A stretch of DNA of 64,000 bases from Chryseobacterium soldanellicola (GCF_900100115.1 NZ_FNKL01000003.1:682001-746000); one strand, 5' to 3'; shown: positions 1 through 9,228, numbered from the stretch's first letter. Numbers and translations are program-made. The notes: generated by a model from the sequence alone, not told the origin.

Positions 1-149
1 AAAGATTTTATTATAATAATTTTACGTTCGAAAAGAAAACACTTACATCACGATACTTATTAATTATTTATATGAAAATATATTAAATAATTCTGCACCG
101 TTCACAAACGCTTAACAAAATAAAATACAACTTAATTTCACTCTTTACA

Positions 150-1205
150 ATGAGAAAAAAAATTCCTCTTTTATGCTTACTATTGAGTATTAAAGCATTC
201 TCTCAGGTTGGGATAAATACATCAGATCCTAAAGCTGCACTGGATGTTGTTTCCAGCCAAAGCGGAATTCTGATTCCCAGAATGACAGCCGCTCAAATAG
301 AGCAAATCACCGTTCCTACTGATGGCGAATTGGTTTTTAGCACGACAAATACAGGAACCACGGTTAATCTGATAGGTTTCTGGTTTCATGACGGAACAAG
401 CTGGAAACCTCTTGTCGCAACAAGTTCTGCAGGTATTAATATTTACAGCTCAAACGGAACGCTTAACAGCAATAGAATTGTTAGTCTGGACAGTCATGAC
501 CTGAATATCGGCCCTGATAAATTATTCATATCAGGAAATACAGCCGGTAATGTAGGTGTAATGACTGCAACACCCTCACAAAAATTAGATATCAATGGCG
601 GAATGAGAATCCGTACCTTACCTAAAGGAAATGTATTGACTACTGCCACTGGTGTTTTAACAACCGATGCAGCTTTAGTTTATCATTATGGAGATATGAG
701 ATATTCTTCAGTGACCACAGATCATGAAGGCTGGTATTTACTGGATGGAAGAGCATTATCAGCATTACCGGCAAGCGCCCAGACACGAGCTGCAAGCTTA
801 GGTATTACGGGAACACTTCCCAATGCTGCAGGGAAATATATGAAACAAGGTACACCAGGAACAACAACCGGAGCAGCCAGCGTAACACTTACTCAAGGAA
901 ATGTACCTAACTTTACACTGAGTGGTAACACAACAACTGTAAGCCACAGCCATAATCTGATAAGCCCCGGAAATACAGTGGTAAGAGGTACGGATATCCT
1001 TCAGGATCCTGCCGGTGACTCCAATGTGTGGCAATTAGCCGGTGGAGCAGCACCTGGTTCTATAGGAGCCAACCAGACTTATATATCCTCCGCAGCTGGA
1101 GCACACTCTCATACTGTAACCATACCAACCGGAGGAACGGCAACACCTATTACGTTAAATCCTAATTATATTCAGCTGAATTATTTTATTTATTTGGGTA
1201 ATTAA
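150..1205 (+). CDS. Secreted protein with phage tail-collar-like C-terminus (copy 1 of 3)
   Basis: A 351-aa exported protein, first of three tandem paralogues. Residues 1-18 form a Sec signal peptide ending AFS. The motif VGINT..P..ALDV (20-33) follows and recurs as VGVMT..P..KLDING (136-150); such motifs are common in Bacteroidota surface proteins. From about 180 the sequence resembles phage tail collar/fibre tips: GD...GWYLLDGRAL (181-203), LPNAAGKY (223-230), a TLTQGNVPNF segment, two HxH motifs (HSH 266-268 and 319-321) and a C-terminus ending NYFIYLGN. HxH pairs bind metal in some tail-fibre trimers. I see no T9SS C-terminal domain. It lies 16 bp upstream of copy 2, so co-transcription is likely. 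The collar match is by eye and the function is unknown; a trimeric fibre or adhesin is inference. Confidence 0.8.
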   Translation: MRKKIPLLCLLLSIKAFSQVGINTSDPKAALDVVSSQSGILIPRMTAAQIEQITVPTDGELVFSTTNTGTTVNLIGFWFHDGTSWKPLVATSSAGINIYSSNGTLNSNRIVSLDSHDLNIGPDKLFISGNTAGNVGVMTATPSQKLDINGGMRIRTLPKGNVLTTATGVLTTDAALVYHYGDMRYSSVTTDHEGWYLLDGRALSALPASAQTRAASLGITGTLPNAAGKYMKQGTPGTTTGAASVTLTQGNVPNFTLSGNTTTVSHSHNLISPGNTVVRGTDILQDPAGDSNVWQLAGGAAPGSIGANQTYISSAAGAHSHTVTIPTGGTATPITLNPNYIQLNYFIYLGN

Positions 1206-1221
1206 TTAATAAAAAAACTAT

Positions 1222-2256
1222 ATGCTAACCAGAACTACAATAAAAATTATATCTTTTTTGTATCTTTTCTTATTGACTGATGCAAAAGCCCAAGTGGGAA
1301 TAGGAACCCCGAATCCAAAGGCTGCGCTAGATATCACGTCTACAACCCACGGATTATTAATTCCCAGGGTAACTGCAGCCGAAGCAGAAGCAATCAGCAA
1401 TCCTAAGCTTGGCGAATTGGTATATGCAACAACCAATACAGGAACTACCATTAATAAAACCGGATTCTGGTATTATGACGGTTCTGTATGGAAACCTTTC
1501 GGAGCCGCTTTACAAATAAATGTAGACCTTTATAATGGTGACGGAACCTTAGCTGCCAACAGAACAGTGACCACAGGTGGAAACAACCTTTCTTTTGATT
1601 CAGATAAATTAGCAATACTTTCCACAGGTCAAAAAGTAGGGCTTGGAAATAATACCCCAGGGCACACTTTAGACATCAACGGAAATGCCCGCGTAAGAAA
1701 TTTATCAAACGGAAATGTCGTAGCCTTAGCAGATGGAACCTTGGCTATTGGCCCTAAAGTACCTTATGGAACCGTAAAAGAATCCCTCCGTTCTACGGAT
1801 CATAACGGTTGGTATAAGCTGGATGGCCGCGCATTAAACACTTTACCTGCCACTGCACAAACCAACGCAACTACATTGGGAATCAGCGGAACTTTAATTA
1901 ATGCTAATAACCTTTTGATGAAGCAAGGTGCTACCTTAGCAACCGGAGGCTCTTCAAATGTTTCACTTCTGAGAGCAAACTTACCTAATTATAATATGAC
2001 AGGTACAACCACTACAGCTGCCGATCATACTCATTCCGTATTAAGCGGAGGTCAAAACATGAATTCAGTAGCTGCAGGAAATGCATTTATTGTAAGAGCA
2101 GGACGAGGAACCGTGAGCACCAACACTGCAGTAGCACTAACTACAGCTGCCGATCATTTGCATACAGGAAATGCGGCATCCGGAGGAACAGGAGTCGCTC
2201 TTAATATTACACCGGAAAGCGTTACATATACTTATTTTATTTATCTGGGACAATAA
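1222..2256 (+). CDS. Secreted protein with phage tail-collar-like C-terminus (copy 2 of 3)
   Basis: A 344-aa paralogue of its two neighbours with the same plan: signal peptide (about 1-23, ending AKA), VGIGT..P..ALDI repeat, a tryptophan-containing YYDGSVWKP segment, a second repeat (VGLGN..P..TLDING), then a collar-like half with GWYKLDGRALNTLP. Its two HxH motifs are HTH and HLH, both preceded by AAD. It ends TYFIYLGQ. Compared with copy 1, the conserved plan DxxGWY.LDGRA is kept while the loops differ, as expected for surface-exposed parts. The start is ATG after a short A-rich spacer. Function unknown. Confidence 0.8.
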   Translation: MLTRTTIKIISFLYLFLLTDAKAQVGIGTPNPKAALDITSTTHGLLIPRVTAAEAEAISNPKLGELVYATTNTGTTINKTGFWYYDGSVWKPFGAALQINVDLYNGDGTLAANRTVTTGGNNLSFDSDKLAILSTGQKVGLGNNTPGHTLDINGNARVRNLSNGNVVALADGTLAIGPKVPYGTVKESLRSTDHNGWYKLDGRALNTLPATAQTNATTLGISGTLINANNLLMKQGATLATGGSSNVSLLRANLPNYNMTGTTTTAADHTHSVLSGGQNMNSVAAGNAFIVRAGRGTVSTNTAVALTTAADHLHTGNAASGGTGVALNITPESVTYTYFIYLGQ

Positions 2257-2266
2257 ATTGGAAATC

Positions 2267-3322
2267 ATGAAAAAAATAATTATAACTTCTCTGTTTTTAT
2301 CGGCATTATTTACCCCTTTAAAAGCACAGAGAGCCGTAGTCGGAGTTGGAACAAACTCTCCTCAAACAGTACTGGATGTCGTTTCCAATAAAAATGGAAT
2401 TTTAATTCCCCGCCAGACTGCTTCACAGATCACCAATATTCAAAATCCTCAGGAAGCTGAACTGGTGTATTCGCTTACGGGTGATGGCGTGACAGTTAAT
2501 CAGAAAGGGTTTTGGTTTTTCCGGTCAGGAGCATGGCATCCTCTATTAGACAATACTGCAAATACGAATAGCTTCTATACGACAGACGGCATTGTCAATT
2601 CAAACCGTATCATTACCCAAAATGGAAATTTTTTAGATATCGGTCCGGGATTATTCTATATTGACGGTACCACTTCACGAATCGGATTATTAACAAACGC
2701 TCCTACCCAGGCATTAGATGTAAACGGAGAAGTAAGAATTCAGACTTTAAACAGTGTAGGAAATGTTGTAGCCGACGCACAGGGTGTTTTACTTCATGAT
2801 ACTGCAGAATTTTTTGATATTGGTGATATAAAACCTTCATATAATACAGCGGATCATGACGGCTGGTATCTTCTTAACGGAAGAGCCATCACTTCACTAC
2901 CTCAAACTGCTCAGAACAATGCGGCCAACATATTAGGGATAACGACATCCTTACCTGATGCTTCCGGCAGATATTCCATAGGAACAACGGCAACACCGGG
3001 AGGTATTACAGGAAATAATACGATAACACTTACCCGAAGCAATCTTCCGGCATTTAATTTCACCTATACTACAAACTTGGCGGGTGCGCACAGTCATACA
3101 TTTACTTACCAAACAATCAGAACCAATACAGCCAACGGAGGCGGAAATAACATCCATGCCTATTGGTTATCCGGAGCTTTTGTAGGTGGAGGAAATTATC
3201 CGCAGAGCACCACCGGATTTCATTCCCACACTTATACAGCATCATCCGGAGGAAATTCTGATCCGGTTGATATCAGGCCAAGTGCCCTAAATGCCAATTA
3301 TTTTGTGTATTTGGGCCAATAG
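2267..3322 (+). CDS. Secreted protein with phage tail-collar-like C-terminus (copy 3 of 3)
   Basis: The third paralogue, 351 aa from the ATG at 2267. An in-frame ATG at 2171 lies inside copy 2 and would destroy the signal peptide, so 2267 is preferred. Signal peptide about 1-20 (ending LKA), VGVGTNSPQTVLDV repeat, second repeat with LDVNGEVRI, then GDIKPSYNTADHDGWYLLNG, LPDASGRY, LTRSNLPAF and two HxH motifs (GAHSHTF, GFHSHTY), ending NYFVYLGQ. The order GWxLxxG / LPDxxGRx / LTxxxLPxF / HSH is the closest of the three to the phage tail-collar pattern. It ends 11 bp from the convergent response regulator. Function unknown. Confidence 0.8.
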   Translation: MKKIIITSLFLSALFTPLKAQRAVVGVGTNSPQTVLDVVSNKNGILIPRQTASQITNIQNPQEAELVYSLTGDGVTVNQKGFWFFRSGAWHPLLDNTANTNSFYTTDGIVNSNRIITQNGNFLDIGPGLFYIDGTTSRIGLLTNAPTQALDVNGEVRIQTLNSVGNVVADAQGVLLHDTAEFFDIGDIKPSYNTADHDGWYLLNGRAITSLPQTAQNNAANILGITTSLPDASGRYSIGTTATPGGITGNNTITLTRSNLPAFNFTYTTNLAGAHSHTFTYQTIRTNTANGGGNNIHAYWLSGAFVGGGNYPQSTTGFHSHTYTASSGGNSDPVDIRPSALNANYFVYLGQ

Positions 3323-3333
3323 TTTTAATATCA

Positions 3334-3948
3334 TTAAGACATTCCTTTATAAATGTCTAACAGCTCAATAAGATTGGTTATTTTTAATTTATTATATACG
3401 CGCCTTTTATAGGTACCAACGGTAGACTCTTGGATATCAAGCACATTTGCAATTTCAAGGTTTCCGTTTCCTTTAGCCAAAAGATTAAAAACCTGCAGTT
3501 CTCTTTCTGATAAGATTTCTGTGGGTTTCTTTCTTTTAAGCTCTTCGGAAACTATATTCACCATATTCTGTGAATAATAGTATCCTTCTTCCAAGACGGT
3601 TTCTACGGCCTTTACGAGTGTTTCGGGATCGCTTAGTTTATTTAGAAATCCGTTTGCACCTTCCTCAAAATACGGTAAAGCAATATTTTCTTTGTGGGAA
3701 GAAAAAATCAGTATCAAAATCTCTTTGCTTAATGCTTTTATTTCTTTAATCATAGCTTTAAATATGCTGCCGGGCAGCTCGAGATCAAGCATGAGAAGAT
3801 CATACCTTTCTGTTTGTACCTTATGCTTTATTTCATCATAAGTTTCTGCAAAATCAATGGAAATATCGCCAAGTTTCTTTTCCAGAATCATGGCGGTCCC
3901 GACTCTCACCACATGATGATCGTCAGCAATTAATATTTTCTTAGTCAT
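3334..3948 (-). CDS. Two-component response regulator, NarL/FixJ type
   Basis: A cytoplasmic DNA-binding response regulator of 204 aa. An N-terminal receiver domain (about 3-120) carries acidic ADDHH at 8-12, the likely phospho-acceptor Asp55 (MLDLELPG) and Lys104 in GFLNKLSDPET. A LuxR-type helix-turn-helix follows (about 143-195: LSERELQVFNLLAKG, IANVLDIQESTVGTYKRR). It lies 16 bp downstream of the histidine kinase on the same strand, so kinase and regulator form an operon. Its regulon is not visible; the adjacent secreted triplet is a plausible target by position only. Confidence 0.92.
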   Translation of the reverse strand: MTKKILIADDHHVVRVGTAMILEKKLGDISIDFAETYDEIKHKVQTERYDLLMLDLELPGSIFKAMIKEIKALSKEILILIFSSHKENIALPYFEEGANGFLNKLSDPETLVKAVETVLEEGYYYSQNMVNIVSEELKRKKPTEILSERELQVFNLLAKGNGNLEIANVLDIQESTVGTYKRRVYNKLKITNLIELLDIYKGMS

Positions 3949-3964
3949 ATATATATAAAAAGTG

Positions 3965-6961
3965 TTATTGCATATCCATAATAATTTTCACAATTGTTCC
4001 TTGGGGTATATTTTTCTGAAAAGATATTTCAGCATTAATTTTCGTAATCAGCTGAATCACCATATGCAGACCCAGGCCATAGTTTTTAAACACCGGACTT
4101 TTATAATTTGCAGGCTTAAAAAGATTCGAATAATATTCCATTTGCTCATGAGACATTCCGCTTCCGGAATCCTGAATACAAATTTCCACCTGGGCATTTT
4201 TAATGGCAGTTGTAATGATAATTTTACCATCAGAAGTATTTTTTACCGCATTATCAATAATATTATGAAAGATCACCAAAAGAATATTTCTGTTGATATT
4301 AATGCTCACATCATGATCACAAAAATTGTATAAAAAAGTGTTTTTATGTTTAGCAATTTCATCAAAAAGCATTTTTTTCTCTTCGATCAGATCATAAAGC
4401 TTAAACACCTCTTTTGTGGTATTTTCTTCCTTGTACAATTCTGTATATTCCTTTAGGCCAAGCGTGAATTTATACAGCTGCTCGGAGGTTTTGTAAATGC
4501 TGTCAAAATATTTTTTCTGTGTTTTGGCATCATCAGACTCATGCAATTCCTGTGAAAGAAGCGCAATAAACCTCACCGGAGTCGTAATATCATGGCTTAT
4601 GCTTTCTATCAGCTTTTTCTGATAATCAGATTCGTTTTTTAATTGATTTTTTGTGATTTCGAGATTGGTATTGCTTTCGCGAAGCTGTTTATTTTTGGTG
4701 TGAAGGGTATTTTTTAAGGCTTTGTTTTTTATCCATAAAAGCTTCGTTATTCCAAGGATTATGGCTAATAAAACGGTTATACTCAACAGGAAAATAAAGA
4801 TTTTAAATAAGGCAGTCTGATAAAAGTAAGCTTCAATCTCAATGGGAAGGCTTTTATAGATAAATTTCCCGCCATCCGATAAAAACCTTACCGTCAGTTT
4901 ATATTCGCCGGGTTTGAGATTTGTTAAACGAAATTGTTTGTCATTTTTAATATCTACCCATTGATTATATTCGCTGTTTTCGAGCTTTGCCTGTAAATAA
5001 ATATTTTCAAGATTTGAGAAATAAGGAATGTCAATATAAACATCTGCTATTTTATATTCTTTTTCAAGGAAAAGCTTATCTTTAAAATGAATCTTTTTCC
5101 CATCGATCTTTACTCTTTCAATAAAAATATTTCGAGGATTTGGATAATATTTTCTGATCTCATGAGGCTTAAAAAACACAAAACCCTGCATGGAAGAAAA
5201 AACAAATTCACCGTCATTTAAATTATTGGCGCAGGGAAATGTTCCGGTTCCGTTAAACTCATTATTTAAAAAACCATTTTCGGTTGTGTAGCGATAATAG
5301 GTAACCAAACCCTTCCCGGTTTGCGCATAATTGAGCAGGCTTTTTTTATTTACCCTGAATAATCCGTTGTTGGAAGAAATCCAGAAATCAGAATTTTTGT
5401 CTTCCAAAATATAATGCGCACTCGAAATATAATCGTTTTTATCGCCGGGCATTTTAATAATTTCGTTGTTTTTCAACAAATAAAAACCTCTGTTGAATGT
5501 TGTAAACCAGATATTTCCGTCTTTTGTCCTTAAAATATGCTTTACCGGAATATCTTTTCCGATCTTTTTAATCAATTTATTCTTTGAAACAGAAAAAACG
5601 TATAACCCATTGCTGCTTCCGAGATAAATTTGGTCTTTATCATACTGTAAGGCCGCATTTATACTTTCTTTAAACGGAATAATTGTGTTTATTTTCTTAA
5701 AATTATCATGGTCAAAAATATAGAGATACCAAAGTTTAGTATCAGAAACGGAAGCCAAATACATGTTGCCGGCCTTGAGCAATGCATCAATTTTTTTATT
5801 TTCAAAGAAAACAGAATCATGCTTTTTAAACTGATCTTTTTTGTACCTTCTGTGAATAGAATTGTTTTCCCGGTAAATCAAATTTCCGGAATCGTCTGAA
5901 AAAATGTAGCGTCTATCATAAGATTCTCGGGTATAAAATACCTTTTCAGCTTTGTTTTTATAATACCGTATCCCTTCTGAGGTAATAACGGAAGAATCAC
6001 CGAACGGAATGGATCCGTACTTTACTTCATCTTCATAGGGCAGGTTTTTGGTAGAAACATAGAATTTAGAAGAGCTCACTATTTTGAGCCCGTTAATGGG
6101 GCTTCCGATGAATAATTTACCCGAATCATCATCATAAAACATAGCGCCGGCAAGATCTTTATCAATATTTTTATATTCTGCTAAAAATGTAAGGCTGAGT
6201 TTTCCCTTCGAAAAATAACTTCTGTAAATATTTCCGTGATTGATCATGAAAACCTGATTGGTAAGCTGTTGCCAGTATATTTTCGTCTCCGGATCGTTGT
6301 AAATCGATGCTGCGTTTATGGAAGATAAATTTCCTTTGTATATCTGGAGAAGCTTTCGGTTTTTACCATCACTTATAAAAATATGGTCATCATGTACAAA
6401 TACTTTTTTCAGCCTGTAATGAGGAAAATCAAGCGGTAAAAGGGTTCTTTTTTTACTTTTTTTATCTAAATAGGTAACCGAATTATTTTCAAAATAATAA
6501 ATCCCATCCTGTAATTCAATAAAATAACAATGAATGTAAGACCCAAATCTTACAATAATATTATTTTTAATAAATCTTTTATATCTTTTGTTATCAACAG
6601 ACCATTCCGTTTTATAGGGAGTATTGACAGAAGTCGCCTTAGGCACTCTTTTTGAAATAAGCGCGGCATCTCTTTCCAGATCATTACAGATGATGACGCT
6701 GTCTTTTTTTTTATTTCCGTTGAAATCACTAAAACTTAGATTTTTAAATTTAAAATTTCGATACTGAATGAATTTTGTTCCGTCATATCTCAATATTCCG
6801 CCTTCTGTAGAAAGCCAGATAAAACCGTATTTATCTTTAAAAATATCTTTAATGCTGTTTTGGGGCAAACCATTATCCATACTATACGATTTTGAAGTAT
6901 AGTTCTGTCCTTGAGCACCCGAAAAAATAAATAATATAATAAGGTAAAAATACTTCATCAA
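3965..6961 (-). CDS. Sensor histidine kinase with two-component-regulator propeller
   Basis: A 998-aa membrane sensor kinase. A signal peptide (1-18) precedes a large extracytoplasmic region with propeller-type repeats (GLPQNSIKDIFKDKYGFIW, later DGNIWFTTFNRG and NSDFWISSNNGLFR), then a Y_Y_Y-like beta domain ending LTNLKPGEYKLTVRF. One membrane span (about 717-745) leads to a coiled coil, a dimerisation helix with His790 (ISHDITTP, a loose H-box) and an HATPase_c domain with N-box IIDNAVKN, DSGSGM and NYGLGL. Unlike the large hybrid sensors of Bacteroides it has no fused receiver or AraC domain; its partner is the adjacent response regulator. The start could be either of the first two Met codons. 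Confidence 0.9.
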   Translation of the reverse strand: MMKYFYLIILFIFSGAQGQNYTSKSYSMDNGLPQNSIKDIFKDKYGFIWLSTEGGILRYDGTKFIQYRNFKFKNLSFSDFNGNKKKDSVIICNDLERDAALISKRVPKATSVNTPYKTEWSVDNKRYKRFIKNNIIVRFGSYIHCYFIELQDGIYYFENNSVTYLDKKSKKRTLLPLDFPHYRLKKVFVHDDHIFISDGKNRKLLQIYKGNLSSINAASIYNDPETKIYWQQLTNQVFMINHGNIYRSYFSKGKLSLTFLAEYKNIDKDLAGAMFYDDDSGKLFIGSPINGLKIVSSSKFYVSTKNLPYEDEVKYGSIPFGDSSVITSEGIRYYKNKAEKVFYTRESYDRRYIFSDDSGNLIYRENNSIHRRYKKDQFKKHDSVFFENKKIDALLKAGNMYLASVSDTKLWYLYIFDHDNFKKINTIIPFKESINAALQYDKDQIYLGSSNGLYVFSVSKNKLIKKIGKDIPVKHILRTKDGNIWFTTFNRGFYLLKNNEIIKMPGDKNDYISSAHYILEDKNSDFWISSNNGLFRVNKKSLLNYAQTGKGLVTYYRYTTENGFLNNEFNGTGTFPCANNLNDGEFVFSSMQGFVFFKPHEIRKYYPNPRNIFIERVKIDGKKIHFKDKLFLEKEYKIADVYIDIPYFSNLENIYLQAKLENSEYNQWVDIKNDKQFRLTNLKPGEYKLTVRFLSDGGKFIYKSLPIEIEAYFYQTALFKIFIFLLSITVLLAIILGITKLLWIKNKALKNTLHTKNKQLRESNTNLEITKNQLKNESDYQKKLIESISHDITTPVRFIALLSQELHESDDAKTQKKYFDSIYKTSEQLYKFTLGLKEYTELYKEENTTKEVFKLYDLIEEKKMLFDEIAKHKNTFLYNFCDHDVSININRNILLVIFHNIIDNAVKNTSDGKIIITTAIKNAQVEICIQDSGSGMSHEQMEYYSNLFKPANYKSPVFKNYGLGLHMVIQLITKINAEISFQKNIPQGTIVKIIMDMQ

Positions 6962-7173
6962 AAAAGCCCAGCATTAGTTTACACACAAATATATTATAGA
7001 AAATTAGATTTTTTGTAAATTTTTTTCCACAATATGTAGAATTATTTCTACATAATAAATTATTAATAAAAATTTCATTGTAATATCTTAGCAATAATAA
7101 AAATATTTGTTCCCAGCCCTTTATTGATCAGTCAGGCGTAATAACTATGAACACAAATTTTATTTAAAATCAG

Positions 7174-7221
7174 AAAGGCAGCATTTTCTTATGCAACACA
7201 GGAAAAGCTGTCTTTTTTATA
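7174..7221 (+). terminator. Hairpin plus T-run with no upstream gene
   Basis: The 9-bp stem aaaggcagc (7174-7182) / gctgtcttt (7207-7215) has one G-U pair and is extended inward by ttttc/gaaaa. It is followed by a T-run on the + strand. It looks like the other terminators in this window, but the nearest upstream gene is on the other strand. Confidence 0.55.
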
Positions 7222-7344
7222 GAATTATTTTTCAATACAAATTTAAGGCAATCAAAAATATTCTGTCTTTTCAGAAAGCAACATGAACAAAATTTATTTT
7301 TCCAAAAATTATAATTCTTTAATTATAAAATATTTGTATGGTTG

Positions 7345-7380
7345 ATAACCGCATCTTTTGGATGTGGTTATTTTTATTTT
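7345..7380 (+). terminator. Hairpin plus T-run in gene-free gap
   Basis: The 11-bp stem ataaccgcatc (7345-7355) / gatgtggttat (7361-7371) has one G-U pair and a 5-nt loop, followed by tttttatttt on the + strand. It lies about 80 bp upstream of the phosphodiesterase. It could end a small RNA or act as a leader terminator. Confidence 0.55.
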
Positions 7381-7458
7381 AAGTAAATGAAATTTAAACT
7401 TAACAGTCCATTCATGCAGGGTTAATACTAATATCCTAATCTTGCAAAAATTTTTACA

Positions 7459-8808
7459 ATGAAAAAAATCTTCCTTTTTTTTGCTCTTGCAATGGGATTG
7501 GCAAAGGCTCAGAATAATTCGGACCATGTAGTTTTAATAAGTATTGACGGCCTAAGACCCGAGTTTTATACAAACCCGGAATGGTCTATGGTGAATCTCA
7601 GACAAATGATGAAAAAAGGAGCGTACGCTAACGGAGTTCGCGGCTCTTTTCCCACTGTAACGTATCCTTCCCATACCACGATAGTGAGTGGCGTTTTACC
7701 TGCCAAGCACGGTATTTATTATAATACGCCGGTCCAGCCTCTGGGAATTACCGGTGAATGGTTTTGGTTTTATAAGGATATTAAAGTCCCGACAATCTGG
7801 AGCGCGGCAAAAGAAGCCGGCCTTACGACTGCCTGTGTAAGCTGGCCGGTAACAGTTGGAGCACCAATTACTTACAACCTACCGGAATATGTTTATCTTC
7901 CGAAAAATAAAGGAGAGAAAAAAGATGAGGTAAAGGCAATGAGCTTAGAATCAACACCAAAAGAGCTTTTCCAGGAAGTTCAGGATTATGCCGTGGGCAA
8001 ATTCGGGGAATATGGGGCAAGCCTCGATCATACCGTGACTGATCAGAATAAGGCAAGAATGGCTGCTTATATTTTGAAGAGATATAAGCCTGCATTTTTA
8101 GCGCTTCATATTGCGGCTGTCGATCATTTTGAGCACGAGCAAGGAAGAGACGGCGATAAAGTGCGTTCCGCAGTTGCAGGAGCTGATGTGGCTATTAAAA
8201 CATTAATTGACGCCGCAGCTGCAGCAGGAATTGATGAAAATACAACTTTCATTATCACGGGAGATCATGGTTTTGTAGACATTCATACGCAGTTTAATCC
8301 TAATGTCATGCTTGCAAAAGCCGGGTTATACAATAACGACAAAAAAGAAGACTGGAAAGCGTATTTTCAGGCAAGCGGAGGTTCTGCATTTTTACATTTA
8401 AAAAATCCTAATGACAAAGCAACTTTAAGCAAAGTAAATGAGCTTCTTACTAATTTACCGGCCGGATACAAAAAAATGTTCCATGTTCTGAATAAAGAAC
8501 GGGTTGCAGAAGCTCAGGGAGATCCGACTGCTTCATTAGCTTTAGCGGCTTATCAGGGAATAAGCTTCGGAGCAACCGCCACCGGAGACCTGCTAAAAGC
8601 CGCAGACGGAGGAACACACGGCTATCTGCCGACAGATTTCAAAGAAATTCAAACAGGATTTGTAGCTTTTGGAAAGAATATTAAGCAGGGAACTGTACTT
8701 CCTTTAATGGGACAGGAAGATATTGCACCATTAATTGCATATTTATTAAATATCAATCTAAAAACAGACGGAATTCTCTATCCCGGATTATTAAATAAAA
8801 CTAAATAA
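7459..8808 (+). CDS. Secreted nucleotide pyrophosphatase/phosphodiesterase (alkaline phosphatase superfamily)
   Basis: A 449-aa exported hydrolase of the ENPP type (type I phosphodiesterase/nucleotide pyrophosphatase), expected to cleave phosphodiester or pyrophosphate bonds in the periplasm or outside the cell. Signal peptide 1-17 (ending KA). The two-metal active site can be read in order: Asp30 (ISIDG), nucleophile Thr68 (TVTYPSH), Asp222 and His226 (VDHFEH), Asp269-His270 (TGDHGF) and His387 (GGTHGY), spaced as in characterised bacterial NPPs. It is a single gene closed by a strong terminator, with no pathway neighbours; the natural substrate is unknown. Candidates are nucleotides, dinucleotides or phospholipid headgroups. 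Confidence 0.9.
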   Translation: MKKIFLFFALAMGLAKAQNNSDHVVLISIDGLRPEFYTNPEWSMVNLRQMMKKGAYANGVRGSFPTVTYPSHTTIVSGVLPAKHGIYYNTPVQPLGITGEWFWFYKDIKVPTIWSAAKEAGLTTACVSWPVTVGAPITYNLPEYVYLPKNKGEKKDEVKAMSLESTPKELFQEVQDYAVGKFGEYGASLDHTVTDQNKARMAAYILKRYKPAFLALHIAAVDHFEHEQGRDGDKVRSAVAGADVAIKTLIDAAAAAGIDENTTFIITGDHGFVDIHTQFNPNVMLAKAGLYNNDKKEDWKAYFQASGGSAFLHLKNPNDKATLSKVNELLTNLPAGYKKMFHVLNKERVAEAQGDPTASLALAAYQGISFGATATGDLLKAADGGTHGYLPTDFKEIQTGFVAFGKNIKQGTVLPLMGQEDIAPLIAYLLNINLKTDGILYPGLLNKTK

Positions 8809-8827
8809 CTTTAAATTTATTAAAATT

Positions 8828-8860
8828 AAAGGCTGTCCCGAGTGAGACAGCCTTTTTTTA
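8828..8860 (+). terminator. Terminator after phosphodiesterase
   Basis: Stem ggctgtc (8831-8837) / gacagcc (8846-8852), flanked by aaa/ttt and followed by a long T-run. It lies between convergent genes and could serve both. Confidence 0.85.
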
Positions 8861-8878
8861 TTTTTTTCCAATTCAAAA

Positions 8879-9172
8879 TTACAGAAACTCTTTTGGCACT
8901 GAAATATCATGCTGTTTCATATATTCCAAAAGATCATTGTACTTATCTTCAAAATCATGCGTATCGCATTTATGAGAAATGCCGCAAATATCGGAAGGTT
9001 TTATGTCTAAAATATCCGAAATTTTGTTTAATATTTCGAAATTAATCTTCACTTTGGCATTTTCAATATCAGAATAAGCTTTCTGTGAAATTCCCATCTC
9101 AAAAGCCATATATTCCTGTGTGAGATCTTTACTTCTCCTGATTTTCCTGATATTTTGTCCACATATTTTCAT
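8879..9172 (-). CDS. XRE-family helix-turn-helix regulator
   Basis: A 97-aa small DNA-binding protein. A Cro/CI-type helix-turn-helix spans about 6-60: IRKIRRSKDLTQEYMAFEM, then ISQKAYSDIENAK as the recognition part, then LNKISDILDI. The C-terminal 35 residues (DFEDKYNDLLEYMKQHDIS) are likely a dimerisation helix. It is divergent from ccoNO across a 182-bp gap with abutting promoter-like elements, so it may act on the oxidase genes or on itself. No toxin partner is adjacent, which argues against a HigA-type antitoxin. Confidence 0.85.
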   Translation of the reverse strand: MKICGQNIRKIRRSKDLTQEYMAFEMGISQKAYSDIENAKVKINFEILNKISDILDIKPSDICGISHKCDTHDFEDKYNDLLEYMKQHDISVPKEFL

Positions 9173-9228
9173 TGTGCCTGTTTTAGTAGTTTTCGGTATA
9201 CTTTAGAAGCATATCTATTAGACTTAGA

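Larger units (their letters stand above)
6962..7458. other. 497-bp gene-free gap containing two hairpins
   Basis: No convincing coding sequence in either direction between the kinase start and the phosphodiesterase start. The stretch is very AT-rich. It holds two hairpins followed by T-runs on the + strand (7174-7221 and 7345-7380), neither of which has a visible upstream + strand gene, plus an imperfect AT palindrome near 7309-7329. It should also contain the kinase promoter; the sequence CAAATATA at 6986-6993 is a perfect minus-strand TAnnTTTG element but has no matching -33 element. Confidence 0.6.

Noticed and set aside
3962..4333. 123-aa + strand ORF over the histidine kinase
   Set aside because: Overlaps the kinase ATPase domain in antisense.
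8842..9045. 67-aa + strand ORF opposite the XRE gene
   Set aside because: Antisense shadow that starts within the terminator hairpin.
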